Below, piece after piece: positions 41,201 through 51,032 of a stretch of DNA of 58,634 nt; positions within the stretch are counted from its first letter, which is position 1, and each line of letters opens with the position of its first letter. The stretch lies in assembly GCF_002263215.1 (NCBI RefSeq), contig NZ_NLFK01000013.1, forward strand, positions 1-58,634. Direction: 5' to 3'. A model generated the notes under the pieces. That model searched no databases and was not told the DNA's origin. It worked only from the letters and a program-made list of their open reading frames with translations. Position numbers and translations under genes: made by a program. The DNA comes from Actinobacillus seminis (GTDB lineage: Bacteria; Pseudomonadota; Gammaproteobacteria; Enterobacterales; Pasteurellaceae).

Positions 41201-44200
41201 GAGAAACTATATCGACAAAAAGATGGTTCATACAACACTAAGCGTGATGGTTCGGGCAAAAAACTAACAGCCGAGGAGTTAAAAGATAAAAATCTTATCA
41301 GCCAAATTTCAGCCATTACACCAATGGTCAACGGTGAAACCGTGAACGGTGTACCAAACTTGGTCAATAGTTACACAACAACGTTAAATAACACACCAGA
41401 AGGTATTAAGGTAGAGGTCAATACCGGTGAAATCACTCCGCAAGATGATGGCACGGTAACCAGTCCTGTTGCTAATCTTGATGATTTAAAAGCGAAGCAG
41501 GAGGCGCTAAAAGCAGCACAACAAGTATTAGCAACAGCGCCAGATAGCGAGAAGCCAAAGGCTCAAGAGAAAGTAAAAGAGGCTGAAGATGCGCTCAACG
41601 ACACCGGCGTCAATAAAATTGCTACCGCACAAAATGTGGCGGAAGCCATCAATAAATCTGGTTGGAGAACCAAACCAACAAAAGTGGTGGATAAAGACGG
41701 TAAGACAGTTGAAAACCCAGCAGAGACTATCGTTAATCCAGGTGATACCGTGAACTATGTTGACGGTAAGGCAACCACTGCAAACGTTGTTGTTACACAA
41801 GGTTCAGACGGTAAAGAGACGGTCAATGTGTCTTATGATATCAATGTTGATGGTAAAACGACTAAAATTACTTATGTGACTGGTAGCGGAGAACAACAAA
41901 AGGCGGTATATGAAAAAGATGGTAAGTTCTATACACAACCTAATGGTCAAGGTGATGAAATTCAGGCGGCACAAGTCAGAAGCCAAATCACTGCTATTGC
42001 ACCAACTTTTACCGCTAATGAAAAAGGGGATAAAGCAGGTTCATTGAACTTTGTAGATACTCCGACAACCAGAGTGAACGTCGAGGGTAATAACGTGACG
42101 GTGGATGTGAAAACTGGCGATATAACCAATAATGTTAAAGGGGATGTCACAGGTCCTGTAACACCAACCTTAATTGATGCACTTAAAGCAGCACAAAATG
42201 CTAAAACAGCCTTGCCAACTGACGCGACACCGGAACAGCTACAAGCCGCTCAAGTCGCAATTGATGAGGCACAAAAAGCTATTGATGATGCCAATAAGCA
42301 AATTGCCACTACACAAAACGTAGCAGATTCTATCAATCAATCCGGTTGGAATGTGGTGTCTAAAGCCAATGGTGGTACAGTATCTGGTAACCAAGAAACA
42401 AAATTGGTTAACCCAGGTTCAACCGTGGAATTAAAAGCCGGTAAGAATATTGATATTAAACAAGAAGGAATGAACTTCACGTTTGCGACAGTAGCAGATC
42501 CGGAATTTAATACGGTAGCAATCGGTAATCCAACCTATCAAGATGCTGATGGAAAGGCTGTTAATAAAGCCGGTGATAAATACTATTATGCCGATGGAAC
42601 AGAAGTGCCTGCAGATAAAGTAGTCACACCGACAAGTCCAGCGACGAAGTTAGCAGCGGAAACAGCTATCCCAGCAACGAATAATCATGAAACCAATGCA
42701 CCAACAACAGCATTGAATATGACTTCGGTAGATGGTAAACCAACGCAATTGACAGGTGTCGGTTCCGTGTTGAATACGACGACTGTGGCGACAAATCCGG
42801 ATGCAAATAGCAGTACTGCACCTGTTGATAGTAAATTGGTAGACTTGGGCAATGCAACAAATCCACTATCTGAACAACAATTGAATTCTGCTGCTACCGT
42901 ACGCGATATCGCCAACATGGGTTGGGTTATTTCAGCGGAAGATAGTTATAAAGACACGGTGAAAAATGCTAACGAAGTGAAATTCTTAGGAACGGGGTTA
43001 GCCACGGTGAGCGGAAAAACGGATGAAGCTGGGGTACGTACTATCACGGTCAATGTAGATGCACAACGCGCAGTGGAATCTGCCCAATTACCGGTGGTTT
43101 ATACCAATCGTGATGGGGATAAACTGGTAAAAGTGGCTGATAAATTCTATAAAGCCGGTGATGTGACAAATGGCATACCAAATCAAGGTGTCACGCCGGT
43201 CAATTCAGGGGATGTGATTGCCGCTATGAATAACGGTGACAACAATACGACAACACCAATGGCATTATCTAACGTACAAAGTCATTTAACCCCGACCACG
43301 TCAACCACCCAGTTGATTGATAAAGTGGGCGCTGTCAGTACGGTCGAGGCGCCGACAACATCACAAACTGCGCCGACAGTAGCCGAGGCGGCGAAGATGA
43401 ACAACAAGGCGGCGACGGTTGGTGATGTGTTAAATGCCGGCTGGAATTTACAGGTTAACGGTGAAGCGAAAGACTTCGTGAAACCTTATGATACGGTGAA
43501 TTTTGGTGATGGTATTGGCACGAAAGCGGAGGTAGAAAGTGATGGCACAATATCTACCATTAAAGTGAATATTGACGCCGGTTCATTAGAAGCCAACGCG
43601 GACGGTTCTGTACGAGGCTCCGCCCCAACGCCGGAGTTAGCAGAAAATTTAGCGAAAGCAGAAGAGGCGCTAGCGGCAGTAGAGGCATTAGGGGATAATG
43701 CACCAAAAAATGTGTTGGAGGCAGCAAAAGCCGCGGTTTATGATGCGGAGAAAGCGATTAAGCAGGCTAACGCTAATAAAGTCGCCACAGTAAGCAATGT
43801 GGTTGAAGCGGTGAATAACTCCGGTTGGACAGCCACGGTAGGAAAAACGGGAACAGGAGAAGTCGTTAATAAGGGCGGTGATAAACTGGTTAACCCGGGC
43901 GATACGGTGAGTATAATTGCCGGCGATAATATGAAAATCACAAAAGACGGTTTGAATTATACGGTTGAAACGAAAAAAGAAGTAACCTTTGATCGCGTGA
44001 CTGCCAATGTGGTGAATGTGGGGCCTGTGAGTCTGTCCGGTTCGACAGCGGCAAACCCAGATGGCAGCCGCACAAACGAATTAAGCGTGGGTAAACCGGG
44101 TGAGGAAACACGGATTACAAACGTGGCGAAGGGGGTTAAACCAACGGATGCGGTGAACGTCGGTCAGTTGAAAGATGAAATTGGCGGCATAAATAATCGT

Positions 44201-44449
44201 ATCAATAAAGCAACTAAAGAACACCGTTCTGGTATTGCAGGCGCCGCAGCAATTGCGGGGTTACCGGAAATTCACTTATCCGGTAAGTCTATGTTAGCCG
44301 CTGCTGCAAGTACTTATAAAGGTGAGAATGCGATTGCGATAGGTTATTCTCGTTTGTCTGACAACAGCAAGATCAAACTGAAAATTACCGGTAGTGCAAC
44401 ATCACAAGGTGATGTTATCGGTACGGTTGGTGTTGGTTATGCTTGGTAA
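38277..44449 (+). CDS. YadA-like trimeric autotransporter adhesin, out of frame at a G9 tract
   Basis: Type Vc surface adhesin. The ATG at 38277 (AGAGGAT before it) encodes an ESPR-type extended signal peptide ([20 protein letters not shown], hydrophobic core [12 protein letters not shown]). At the G9 tract 38433-38441 this frame meets TAA. One more G (G10), or two fewer, reads on through VTAAKAQA, a plausible cleavage site, into the passenger; the whole would then be about 2,057 residues. The passenger has YadA-type head repeats ([12 protein letters not shown]-like, to about 39400), a neck ending in [14 protein letters not shown], a long stalk of Trp-containing modules and a C-terminal anchor from VNVGQLKDE to the terminal GVGYAW. 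Either phase variation or a 454 homopolymer error explains the frame break. It contains no uptake signal core. Confidence 0.9.
38433..38441 (+). repeat. G9 homopolymer at the signal peptide/passenger junction
   Basis: Nine G in the coding strand, inside the hydrophobic core end of the signal peptide. With nine the reading stops at TAA (38442-38444); with ten or seven it enters the adhesin passenger. G tracts of this length are classic slipped-strand phase-variation sites in Pasteurellaceae and Neisseria, but are also prone to 454 miscounting. Confidence 0.75.
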
Positions 44450-44469
44450 AATCTAAGCTAAACACATTA

Positions 44470-44552
44470 AAACCTCTAAACAGAGATGTTTAGAGGTTTC
44501 AGACAAATGACAAACCCCATTATTTTTACAATCAATAAAAAATAGTGGGGTT
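44470..44552 (+). terminator. Two tandem hairpins after the adhesin gene
   Basis: First hairpin: AAACCTCTAAAC / GTTTAGAGGTTT (44470-44481, 44488-44499), a perfect 12-bp stem. Second: AACCCCATTATTTTT pairs with AAAAATAGTGGGGTT (44513-44527, 44538-44552) with one mismatch, followed by GTTTTG. Both lie within 110 bases of the adhesin stop codon; the second has the better T tail. Confidence 0.75.
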
Positions 44553-44747
44553 GTTTTGTATTTGATGGCTTGTAAACCAATATTCTTGCCCTACTAATTT
44601 TAGAACGCTCATTCCGAGTATTCGACGATATACCTCAATATATTCCCTTATCCAAGCATCAGCATTGTACCCTCATCTGAACTATGGGAAGAGGAGCTTT
44701 ATCAAGAATGAGCCGAACAACATCATTCAGAACGGGACGTTGATCAG
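44553..44747. other. Degenerate sequence before the 90-residue frame
   Basis: No intact gene. One frame (44627-44696) reads IFPYPSISIVPSSELWEEE and then LYQE before a TGA, continuing in frame as AEQHHSERDVDQ into the following small open frame, so this may be the decayed 5' part of one gene interrupted by a stop codon. Confidence 0.35.
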
Positions 44748-45020
44748 TTGCTTGAGGGATTTTTTGAATACATAAAAAAACAATATAGCTCGCTTTTCAA
44801 TTTGGAGGCTTTAGATAAACAAGATTGCGTACTTATTGATAGCTTTCGTTCCTTACCAAGTAAAGCAAGAACGGTTGTCAGTCGATTTATTCAAGAGTTA
44901 TCAGATAATTACCCCTCCATAGAACAAACCGGATCCTTGCAAGATCACTCGGTAAGAATTTGGATTTCTTATCTACAACAAGGCAGCAGAACGGTTCAAT
45001 TGTCCTTTAGCTATATTTAG
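44748..45020 (+). CDS. Hypothetical 90-residue frame, probably a gene remnant
   Basis: I do not recognise this frame. It can start only at a TTG and has no good ribosome-binding site. The predicted protein (FNLEALDKQDCVLIDSFRSL near the start, ending in VQLSFSYI) is soluble and mixed in charge. In-frame sequence upstream of a TGA at about 44709 continues plausibly, so it is more likely the 3' part of a decayed gene than a real small gene. It lies between the adhesin terminators and the broken TpsB gene, in the part of the window without uptake signals. Confidence 0.35.
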   Translation: MLEGFFEYIKKQYSSLFNLEALDKQDCVLIDSFRSLPSKARTVVSRFIQELSDNYPSIEQTGSLQDHSVRIWISYLQQGSRTVQLSFSYI

Positions 45021-45437
45021 GATGATTTGACATTTCTTCTATGCAAAATTAGAATTCCCTCAATCAAAACAACGTATTCAGAAACATGAAACCTTATTTA
45101 ATTGTTGCTTGCGCTGCTCTTATTTCCACATCTTCTCTTGCTAATAACCAAAAAAAGACTTTTTCTCGTCTAAATTAAATAGATGCAAATCAACAACAAC
45201 GCCAAACCCAACAACAATCCGCACAGGAAGAACACCTTAAAAAATCAATCAGATGTTCGTTTTGAAACTTCTCAAGAACCAACCGCACTATTCCCTCAAA
45301 ATGAAAACCCTTGTTTTAATATTTATAAAATTTCTTTATTAGATTATTCCACTGATAATAATTTTTCTCTCAGTCAATTTTCTTTAGAATTAAATAAATC
45401 AGTAAAAGATTTAAAAATAAATTACCTTTATGTATTA

Positions 45438-45613
45438 GTACAGATGGAATTAATGTTTTAGTTAAAACTATTCAAAATAAATCGTATAACTTCGTATAAT
45501 GTATGCTATACGAAGTTATGCAAAAAAAAAAAAAAAACCTATCCCCCTGTGTGCCTTCCTCCCACGACTGTACAGATGGAATTAATGTTTTAGTTAAAAC
45601 TATTCAAAATAAA
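45438..45613 (+). repeat. 44-bp direct repeat flanking the linker insert
   Basis: Bases 45438-45481 and 45570-45613 are identical (beginning GTACAGATGGAATTAATG). The intervening 88 bases are linker, A16 and adapter. The layout is that of two reads of the same locus joined through their artificial ends; deleting 45482-45613 restores one continuous POTRA reading frame here. Confidence 0.85.
45482..45569. other. 454 paired-end linker with loxP, A16 and adapter, assembly artefact
   Basis: Bases 45486-45519 are a complete 34-bp loxP: arms ATAACTTCGTATA and TATACGAAGTTAT around the asymmetric spacer ATGTATGC. With the preceding TCGT (45482-45485) it equals the start of the Roche 454 Titanium paired-end linker as I remember it. 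GC and A16 (45522-45537) follow, then CCTATCCCCCTGTGTGCCTT (45538-45557) and TCCCACGACT, the 454 adapter seen at 7027-7057 in the other orientation with homopolymer-type errors. This is library-construction DNA, not a phage P1 element. Confidence 0.9.
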
Positions 45614-45848
45614 ATAATAGAAAAAGGTTATGTAACGACACGCGTGGTTGTGCCGGAAAAAATCTTACCAATGGTGAACTTAATTTGATGGTGGTGCCGG
45701 GAAAGGTGCGCCACATTTTGGTGAATGATAGTAGTCAGTCGCCCAAATTTAACCGTTGGCAAAGTTGGACGGCGTTAACCTTTGACTCGGGAGATTTGCT
45801 GAGGATTTTTAACAACTATTACTGATATTGTACTAAGTATAGTAGATT

Positions 45849-46025
45849 AAAATTGGCGATAAAGTTTACTCAAAAAATGAGTTGATAGGACAAATAAGCT
45901 ATCAACAAGTTCAAGCACACTACCATAACCTATATGACTTAACAGTTTATGTGGAAATCATTGATAGCTATGGAAAAACACAAACGATTGTATCGAATAT
46001 AATTTCTTTAGCCGATAGCCATTGA
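45849..46025 (+). other. Open fragment of unknown origin
   Basis: A 58-codon open stretch without a start codon reads KIGDKVYSKNELIGQISYQQ at its beginning and ends YGKTQTIVSNIISLADSH. It looks like a real coding fragment because of its balanced composition, but I cannot assign a family. It lies between the truncated TpsB gene and the IS256 remnant, so it may be scrap carried by rearrangement. Confidence 0.25.
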
Positions 46026-46099
46026 TTTGGGAAACGTTTAAATACCTTTGCAATAAATTCACTTGGACGATAGCCATAAATCGTTATTGTGCTGACTTT

Positions 46100-46525
46100 T
46101 TATTCTTCAGGGGCTGAAAATGCGAGCAGAGCTTGCTCTAACGTGTGAATATGCTGTTTGGCGGTCAGATTTTCTCGCGCTTGAGCCTCTGTTGGAGTTT
46201 GATAAACCTGCTTTAAATCTGCCGTTACCGCCTTGTAATCTTTCCACGAGACATATTTCAGGCTGTTCCGTAAAATGCACAATGCAAAGCTGAATCTTCG
46301 TTTGAGGATAAACTGCATTGATTGCCTCGGGAAAGCCTTTTAAGTCATCCACACAGGCGATAAAAATGTCTTTCAAGCCTCAATTTTGAAGCTCGGTTAA
46401 AACATTTGCTCGGAACTTCGTCCCTTCATTGTCAGTTATCCAAAGCCCAAGAAGCTCTTTATGACCGTCAAGAAATACCTGTGTCTGATATATTATCTCA
46501 GAAACAGGTATTTACACAATTTGTG
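46100..46525 (-). mobile_element. IS256-family insertion sequence remnant, internally deleted
   Basis: On the minus strand, 46100-46480 encodes part of an IS256/mutator-type transposase: ELLGLWITDNEGTKFRANVL, then a stop, [20 protein letters not shown] with [12 protein letters not shown], then after a frame change [20 protein letters not shown]. The stretch from 46525 to about 46480 (CCCACAAATTGTGTAAATAC on the minus strand) looks like an IS end of this family joined directly to mid-gene sequence, so the 5' third of the transposase has been deleted. The 3' third is also gone. It is inactive. Confidence 0.7.
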
Positions 46526-46604
46526 GGATAGGCTCTTTTTTTTGTACCGCGTAACGATTTGTTTCTTCGTGCTTTTTTATTTGAGTAAATGCCTATAAAC
46601 CCAC

Positions 46605-47270
46605 TTAGTTGAGCTCTTCTTCACTTAATTTTAAAAGGCGGGCAATAGCGTTACGATAGGAGATTTCTAAGGTTTCACAACTGGTAGCGATAACGCCCTG
46701 ATCGATTAAATAACCGTCGTTAACATCATAAACCCAACCGTGCAAAGATAAGGTTTTCCCACTTTTCCAAGCAGAAGTGATGATAGAAGAACGCCCTAAG
46801 TTATAAACTTGCTCCGCTACATTAATTTTGGTCAGCATATCGGCACGTTTTTCCGCCGGTACATTGCCTAATAAATGACTGTGTTTATACCAAATATCGC
46901 GTAAATGTAATAACCAATTGTTGATTAATCCGAGATCTTGATTTGCCATGGCTGCTTTAATTCCGCCGCAATTGGTATGCCCACAAATGATAATATGCTC
47001 AATATTTAATACATCAACCGCATATTGAACCACGGATAAACAGTTTAAATCGGTGTGAATAACTTGGTTTGCCACGTTGCGATGGACAAATAATTCGCCC
47101 GGACCGAGATTAGTTAATTTTTCCGCCGGAACACGACTGTCGGAGCAACCGATCCATAAGTAACTTGGGGTTTGGTGATCGGCTAACTCGCGAAAATAAT
47201 CCGAGTTTTCTTCTTTCATGCGCGTTGCCCAAGTGTAGTTGTTGGCAAAAAGCTGTTCGATTCTTTTCAT
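46605..47270 (-). CDS. can: Beta-carbonic anhydrase, bicarbonate-regulated type II
   Basis: Zinc enzyme interconverting CO2 and bicarbonate. It is 221 residues. Zinc ligands are Cys42 with Asp44 and Arg46 in GCSDSRVP, and His98/Cys101 in CGHTNCGG. The three residues that form the non-catalytic bicarbonate pocket in H. influenzae carbonic anhydrase, Trp39, Arg64 and Tyr181, fall at exactly those positions here, so allosteric control by bicarbonate is expected. The ATG at 47270 lies 10 bases after AGGAG. It forms the left border of the trp region. Confidence 0.95.
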   Translation of the reverse strand: MKRIEQLFANNYTWATRMKEENSDYFRELADHQTPSYLWIGCSDSRVPAEKLTNLGPGELFVHRNVANQVIHTDLNCLSVVQYAVDVLNIEHIIICGHTNCGGIKAAMANQDLGLINNWLLHLRDIWYKHSHLLGNVPAEKRADMLTKINVAEQVYNLGRSSIITSAWKSGKTLSLHGWVYDVNDGYLIDQGVIATSCETLEISYRNAIARLLKLSEEELN

Positions 47271-47408
47271 TACTGCTAAACTCCTGTTTTATCGAAACAG
47301 TTAAGTATAACGCAGAATGCAGAAGGGGTAAAAGTAAAACTGCTCCAATCAGTGTGGGGAAATACGCCGACATCAACCAAGGATGAGCGCATTTCCCCAA
47401 GAAGATTT

Positions 47409-48227
47409 TTAGCGAGTCGCCGCTTTCATGGCTTGTACAAATTGCGCTAAATCGGCGAGACAATGAGCGTGATTATCTAAGTTTTTCTCGATAATTTTTA
47501 CCGTTGCCGATCCGGAAATTGCACCTGCTGCGCCTAAAGCAATGGCTTCTTTGACTTGTTGTGGTGTGGCAATTCCGAAACCTTGTAAAATCGGCGCTGA
47601 ATGATGGGCTTTTAATTGCTTGATCAAATTATCCAAATTGGCTGAATGTTGTTGATTCTCTGCACTGGTGACACCGGCGCGCGAGACTAAATAGGTATAG
47701 CCTTGGGTATGTTTAGCAACGCCTTGTACGGTACGTGCATCCGCATTCGGAGGGCAAATAAAGACCGGCTGAATGTCGTATTTTTGCGCGGCTTGAATAT
47801 AAGGCTCGGCGGCAAGCAACGGAATATCAGCAATTAATACTGCATCCACGCCCACATCAGCACAGCGTTGATAAAATTTATCCAAGGTTTGTGCATACAC
47901 CAAATTGGCGCAAAGCAACAAGCTAATTGGAATTTGCGGATATTTTGACCGCACTTTTTGTAGTAATTGGAAACTTTCTTCCGTGCTGCAACCTGCTTGT
48001 AAGGCACGATTGTTTGCCGCTTGGATCACCGCTCCATCAAGTAGCGGATCGGAAAACGGAAAGCCTAATTCTAAGGCATCGGCGCCATTTTCTACCAAGG
48101 TACAAATAATTTCAAAAGAGCGATCAAAGCTCGGATCGCCAAGGGTGACGAATGGAACGAACCCGCCTTGTTTTTTTGTGGCAAGTTGTGTAAATAAATC
48201 AGCAAAACGTGTGGTTTGATAAGACAT
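47409..48227 (-). CDS. trpA: Tryptophan synthase alpha chain
   Basis: Cleaves indole-3-glycerol phosphate to indole and glyceraldehyde 3-phosphate. It is 272 residues. The catalytic Glu and Asp lie in [14 protein letters not shown]. Further family motifs are [12 protein letters not shown] and the phosphate-binding [10 protein letters not shown] and [10 protein letters not shown]. Its ATG overlaps the trpB stop codon by one base (TAATG on the minus strand), so the subunits are translationally coupled. An uptake signal lies inside at 47948-47956. Confidence 0.96.
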   Translation of the reverse strand: MSYQTTRFADLFTQLATKKQGGFVPFVTLGDPSFDRSFEIICTLVENGADALELGFPFSDPLLDGAVIQAANNRALQAGCSTEESFQLLQKVRSKYPQIPISLLLCANLVYAQTLDKFYQRCADVGVDAVLIADIPLLAAEPYIQAAQKYDIQPVFICPPNADARTVQGVAKHTQGYTYLVSRAGVTSAENQQHSANLDNLIKQLKAHHSAPILQGFGIATPQQVKEAIALGAAGAISGSATVKIIEKNLDNHAHCLADLAQFVQAMKAATR

Positions 48228-49423
48228 TAGATTTTCCCCTTTGCAGTTAATAGTTTATCTACGGTGAAAATATCTTTATCTCCCCGACCGGATAAATTGA
48301 CGACGAGTAACTGTTCTTTATCCGGATTTTGTTTAATTAATTTCAAGGCGTGCGCCAACGCGTGCGAACTTTCCAGTGCGGGAATAATGCCTTCATGTTG
48401 TGCTAAGGATTGGAAGGCATCCAGCGCTTCATCATCAGTGATGCTTTCATATTCGGCACGTCCGATAGAATGTAAATAGGCGTGTTGTGGACCGACGGAA
48501 GGGAAGTCCAGTCCGGCGGAAACGCTGTAGGATTCTTCGATTTGACCGTCTTCCGTTTGCATAATCGGCGATTTCATGCCGAAATAAATGCCTACTTTGC
48601 CATGACGCAATGGGGCGCCATGTTCTCCGGTTTCAATGCCTTTCCCGGCTGGTTCAATGCCGATTAAGCGTACAGATTTTTCCTCGATAAAATCGGCAAA
48701 CATCCCGATAGCATTTGATCCACCACCAACTGCCGCGATCACCGCATCCGGCAAGCGTCCCTCTTTTTCCAGAATTTGATGTTTAGTTTCTTCGCCAATC
48801 ATTTTCTGGAATTCACGCACAATAGTTGGAAACGGGTGTGGACCTGCTGCGGTACCCAGTAAATAGTGGGTATTTTCATAGTTTGCCGACCAATCGCGCA
48901 TGGCTTCACAACAGGCGTCTTTCAATGAGCAAGATCCTTTTTCCACCGATACGACTTCAGCACCCATTAAGCGCATACGAAACACATTAGGCGATTGGCG
49001 CTCAACATCTTTCGCACCCATATAAATTTTACAAGGCATATCCAACATGGCACAAGCTAACGCTGTCGCCACACCATGTTGTCCGGCTCCGGTTTCTGCG
49101 ATAATACGAGTTTTGCCCATACGTTTGGCAAGTAAAATTTGTCCTAATACTTGGTTGGTTTTATGTGCACCGCCATGTAATAAATCTTCGCGTTTTAAAT
49201 ATAATTTCGTTTTAGTGCCTGTGGTCAAATTGCGACACAAGGTTAATGCTGTCGGGCGCCCGGCGTAGTTTTTTAATAAATCTTGAAATTCTTGCCGGAA
49301 TTGCGGATCTTGTTGTGCTTCTACGAACGCTTTTTCCAATTCTTGCAAGACCGGAACCAGAATTTCCGGAACGTACATACCGCCAAACTCTCCAAAATAA
49401 GGGTTTAAAATCGTCTCTGACAT
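48227..49423 (-). CDS. trpB: Tryptophan synthase beta chain
   Basis: PLP enzyme joining indole and serine to tryptophan. It is 398 residues, opening [20 protein letters not shown]. The PLP lysine is in [14 protein letters not shown], and the cofactor phosphate loop is [16 protein letters not shown]. The ATG at 49423 follows GGAGAAAACTT; the frame is open to 49456 but not used. A TrpR-like operator lies about 32-49 bases upstream and a terminator before that, so trpBA is its own transcription unit. Confidence 0.97.
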   Translation of the reverse strand: MSETILNPYFGEFGGMYVPEILVPVLQELEKAFVEAQQDPQFRQEFQDLLKNYAGRPTALTLCRNLTTGTKTKLYLKREDLLHGGAHKTNQVLGQILLAKRMGKTRIIAETGAGQHGVATALACAMLDMPCKIYMGAKDVERQSPNVFRMRLMGAEVVSVEKGSCSLKDACCEAMRDWSANYENTHYLLGTAAGPHPFPTIVREFQKMIGEETKHQILEKEGRLPDAVIAAVGGGSNAIGMFADFIEEKSVRLIGIEPAGKGIETGEHGAPLRHGKVGIYFGMKSPIMQTEDGQIEESYSVSAGLDFPSVGPQHAYLHSIGRAEYESITDDEALDAFQSLAQHEGIIPALESSHALAHALKLIKQNPDKEQLLVVNLSGRGDKDIFTVDKLLTAKGKI

Positions 49424-49454
49424 AAGTTTTCTCCATTGTATTTTTATTGATGCC

Positions 49455-49472
49455 ATACTACTACACTAGTAC
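49455..49472 (-). promoter_or_regulatory. TrpR-like operator upstream of trpBA
   Basis: On the minus strand these 18 bases read GTACTAGTGTAGTAGTAT, 14 of 18 matches to the TrpR consensus GTACTAGTTAACTAGTAC and with both CTAG-type half sites recognisable. It lies between the trpCF terminator and trpB, where the trpBA promoter must be. I could not place the -35 and -10 boxes with confidence. Confidence 0.65.
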
Positions 49473-49536
49473 ATAATTGTGTAGTGTTTTTTTATAACTT
49501 TTTAGGATTTTCATGTTCAGCTTAAAATGGTAAAAA

Positions 49537-49558
49537 AAGGCGAAAACCCTTTCGCCTT
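49537..49558 (-). terminator. Rho-independent terminator after trpCF
   Basis: A 9-bp stem AAGGCGAAA / TTTCGCCTT (about 49538-49558). On the minus strand it is followed by seven T, 56 bases after the trpCF stop codon. It separates trpEGDC(F) from trpBA. Confidence 0.88.
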
Positions 49559-49613
49559 AAGTGTTTTTAGAATGAAGTTGAAAAGAAAAAATAGTCGCTC
49601 AACTTTTCATTAT

Positions 49614-51023
49614 TTATTTATCTAAAATGTGCTGAAAAGCCTGCGCCAGCTTAGCGTTATCTTTGATCCCCGTCGCACTTTCTACACCGGAATTCAAATC
49701 CACTCCCAGACATTGTTGCTCAAGGGCTAACTCAATATTTTGCGGATTAATGCCGCCGGCTAACATGATGTTATCTTTGTATTGTGCCGGAATTTTCGAC
49801 CAATCAAAAGTCGCGCCGGTACCGCCTTGTTGATTACCGATTTTGCTGTCCAGCACATAGCGATCCACTGCCGAAATCGGCTGAAAATCCACCGCACTTT
49901 GCGAGATATCAATAGATATAGCTTTCCAAATTTGGCAATGTGGTGGCAGATCTTGACGAAGTGCGGTTATAAATTCGGTAGTTTCTGTGCCATGTAATTG
50001 CACAGCAAATAGCGCTAATTGTTTGGCAAGGTTGATGATCAGATCCTTATCTTGATTTTGAAACACACCGACAAAACGCAGTGGGGCTTGGGTGACCAAT
50101 TCTTGCGCTTGGCGTAAGGACAAACAACGCGGCGATTTTTCAGCAAAAATCAATCCGCCATAAAGCACGCCTTGTGCATAAACCGCTTGTACATCTTGCG
50201 GACGGGTTAAACCGCATACTTTGTTTTCACCGAAAATTACGGATCGTACTGCGTTGTTTAAATCCGTGCTGCCCATTAAGCTGCTGCCGATCAAAAATCC
50301 GTTAACATCGGATTTCAGTTGTTGCACTTGGTTGTGGGTATAAATGCCGGATTCGCTGATAATGATACGATCAGCGGGAATTTGGCGGGCAAGAGGCGGC
50401 GTTCTGCCGAGATCAACCGATAAATCGTGCAGATCGCGATTGTTAATGCCGATCACTTTAGCGCCCAGTGCAATGGCACGCTCCAATTCTTGCTGATTTG
50501 ATGTTTCGGTTAATACTCCCATACCAAGTTTATGAGCAAGGGTGGAGAGCGTACGATAAGTGTCGTCGTCCACCACAGATAACATCAGCAAAATGGCATC
50601 CGCTTGATAATAACGTGCCAAATAGACTTGATATTCGCTGATCATAAAATCTTTGCATAAAACCGGTTGATGAACGATATCGCGTACTTGTTGTATGAAA
50701 GAAAAATCGCCTTGGAAATATTTTTCGTCGGTCAATACGGAAATCGCGCAGGCGTAATGACGATATACATTAGCAATTTCTGCCAAATTGAATTCTTGAC
50801 GAATTAAGCCCTTTGATGGAGAGGCTTTTTTACATTCTAAAATAAATGTCGGACGCTGATGAGTGCCTTGTGCCAAGGCTTCATAAAAAGTGCGGTCGGA
50901 TTTTGTAATCTTTTGTTGAAATTGTTCAAGCGGAAATGCCGTCTGTTTTTGTTTTATCCATTCGATTTTATCCAATACAATTTGTTGCAAAATTGTCGGT
51001 TTGTTGTTTAAGTTAATATTCAT
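49614..51023 (-). CDS. trpCF: Bifunctional indole-3-glycerol phosphate synthase / phosphoribosylanthranilate isomerase
   Basis: A 469-residue fused enzyme. The N-terminal TrpC half has [35 protein letters not shown] and the catalytic [17 protein letters not shown] with [11 protein letters not shown]. The C-terminal TrpF half begins at about residue 255 ([14 protein letters not shown]) and has [10 protein letters not shown] and [15 protein letters not shown]. The fusion is the enterobacterial and Pasteurellaceae arrangement. trpD ends 9 bases upstream. Three uptake signals lie inside (49891, 49959, 50888). Confidence 0.96.
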   Translation of the reverse strand: MNINLNNKPTILQQIVLDKIEWIKQKQTAFPLEQFQQKITKSDRTFYEALAQGTHQRPTFILECKKASPSKGLIRQEFNLAEIANVYRHYACAISVLTDEKYFQGDFSFIQQVRDIVHQPVLCKDFMISEYQVYLARYYQADAILLMLSVVDDDTYRTLSTLAHKLGMGVLTETSNQQELERAIALGAKVIGINNRDLHDLSVDLGRTPPLARQIPADRIIISESGIYTHNQVQQLKSDVNGFLIGSSLMGSTDLNNAVRSVIFGENKVCGLTRPQDVQAVYAQGVLYGGLIFAEKSPRCLSLRQAQELVTQAPLRFVGVFQNQDKDLIINLAKQLALFAVQLHGTETTEFITALRQDLPPHCQIWKAISIDISQSAVDFQPISAVDRYVLDSKIGNQQGGTGATFDWSKIPAQYKDNIMLAGGINPQNIELALEQQCLGVDLNSGVESATGIKDNAKLAQAFQHILDK

Positions 51024-51032
51024 AATGATGTT

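Larger units (their letters stand above)
45086..45825 (+). pseudogene. Two-partner-secretion outer-membrane transporter (TpsB, ShlB/FhaC-type), decayed
   Basis: The 5' part of a TpsB gene. The ATG at 45086 encodes a signal peptide (YLIVACAALISTSSLA); after repairs the N-terminal linker and POTRA domains read LNQIDANQQQRQ, QSDVRFETSQEP, then LCISTDGINVLVKTIQNKII, GYVTTRVVVPEKNLTNGEL and NLMVVPGKVRHILV, the POTRA_2 signature. Damage: an in-frame TAA at 45176 (expected CAA), homopolymer indels at A6 45239-45244, TT 45422-45423 and A6 45657-45662, the inserted linker/adapter at 45482-45569 with a duplicated flank, and loss of the whole beta-barrel after about DSGDLLR. The nonsense codon and the truncation point to real decay; the indels and insert are probably sequencing artefacts. 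No TpsA partner is present. Confidence 0.75.

Noticed and set aside
39544-43941. Several minus-strand frames of 60-108 codons inside the adhesin gene
   Set aside because: They arise because the repetitive Thr/Ala/Asn-rich passenger has few antisense stop codons.
38537-44449. GTG at 38537 as the real start of the adhesin
   Set aside because: It would give no signal peptide and discard the ESPR leader that is present upstream in another frame.
45486-45519. loxP as evidence of a P1-like prophage or Cre-lox system
   Set aside because: It sits in the exact context of a 454 paired-end linker, is followed by adapter sequence and lies between duplicated flanks; no cre or phage gene is present.
45522-45537. 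A16 tract as a phase-variation repeat in the TpsB gene
   Set aside because: It lies within the linker/adapter insert, not in genomic DNA.
47110-47463. 117-codon frame between can and trpA
   Set aside because: Minus-strand frame overlapping the 5' part of can out of frame and the trpA end; no start signal and no family features.
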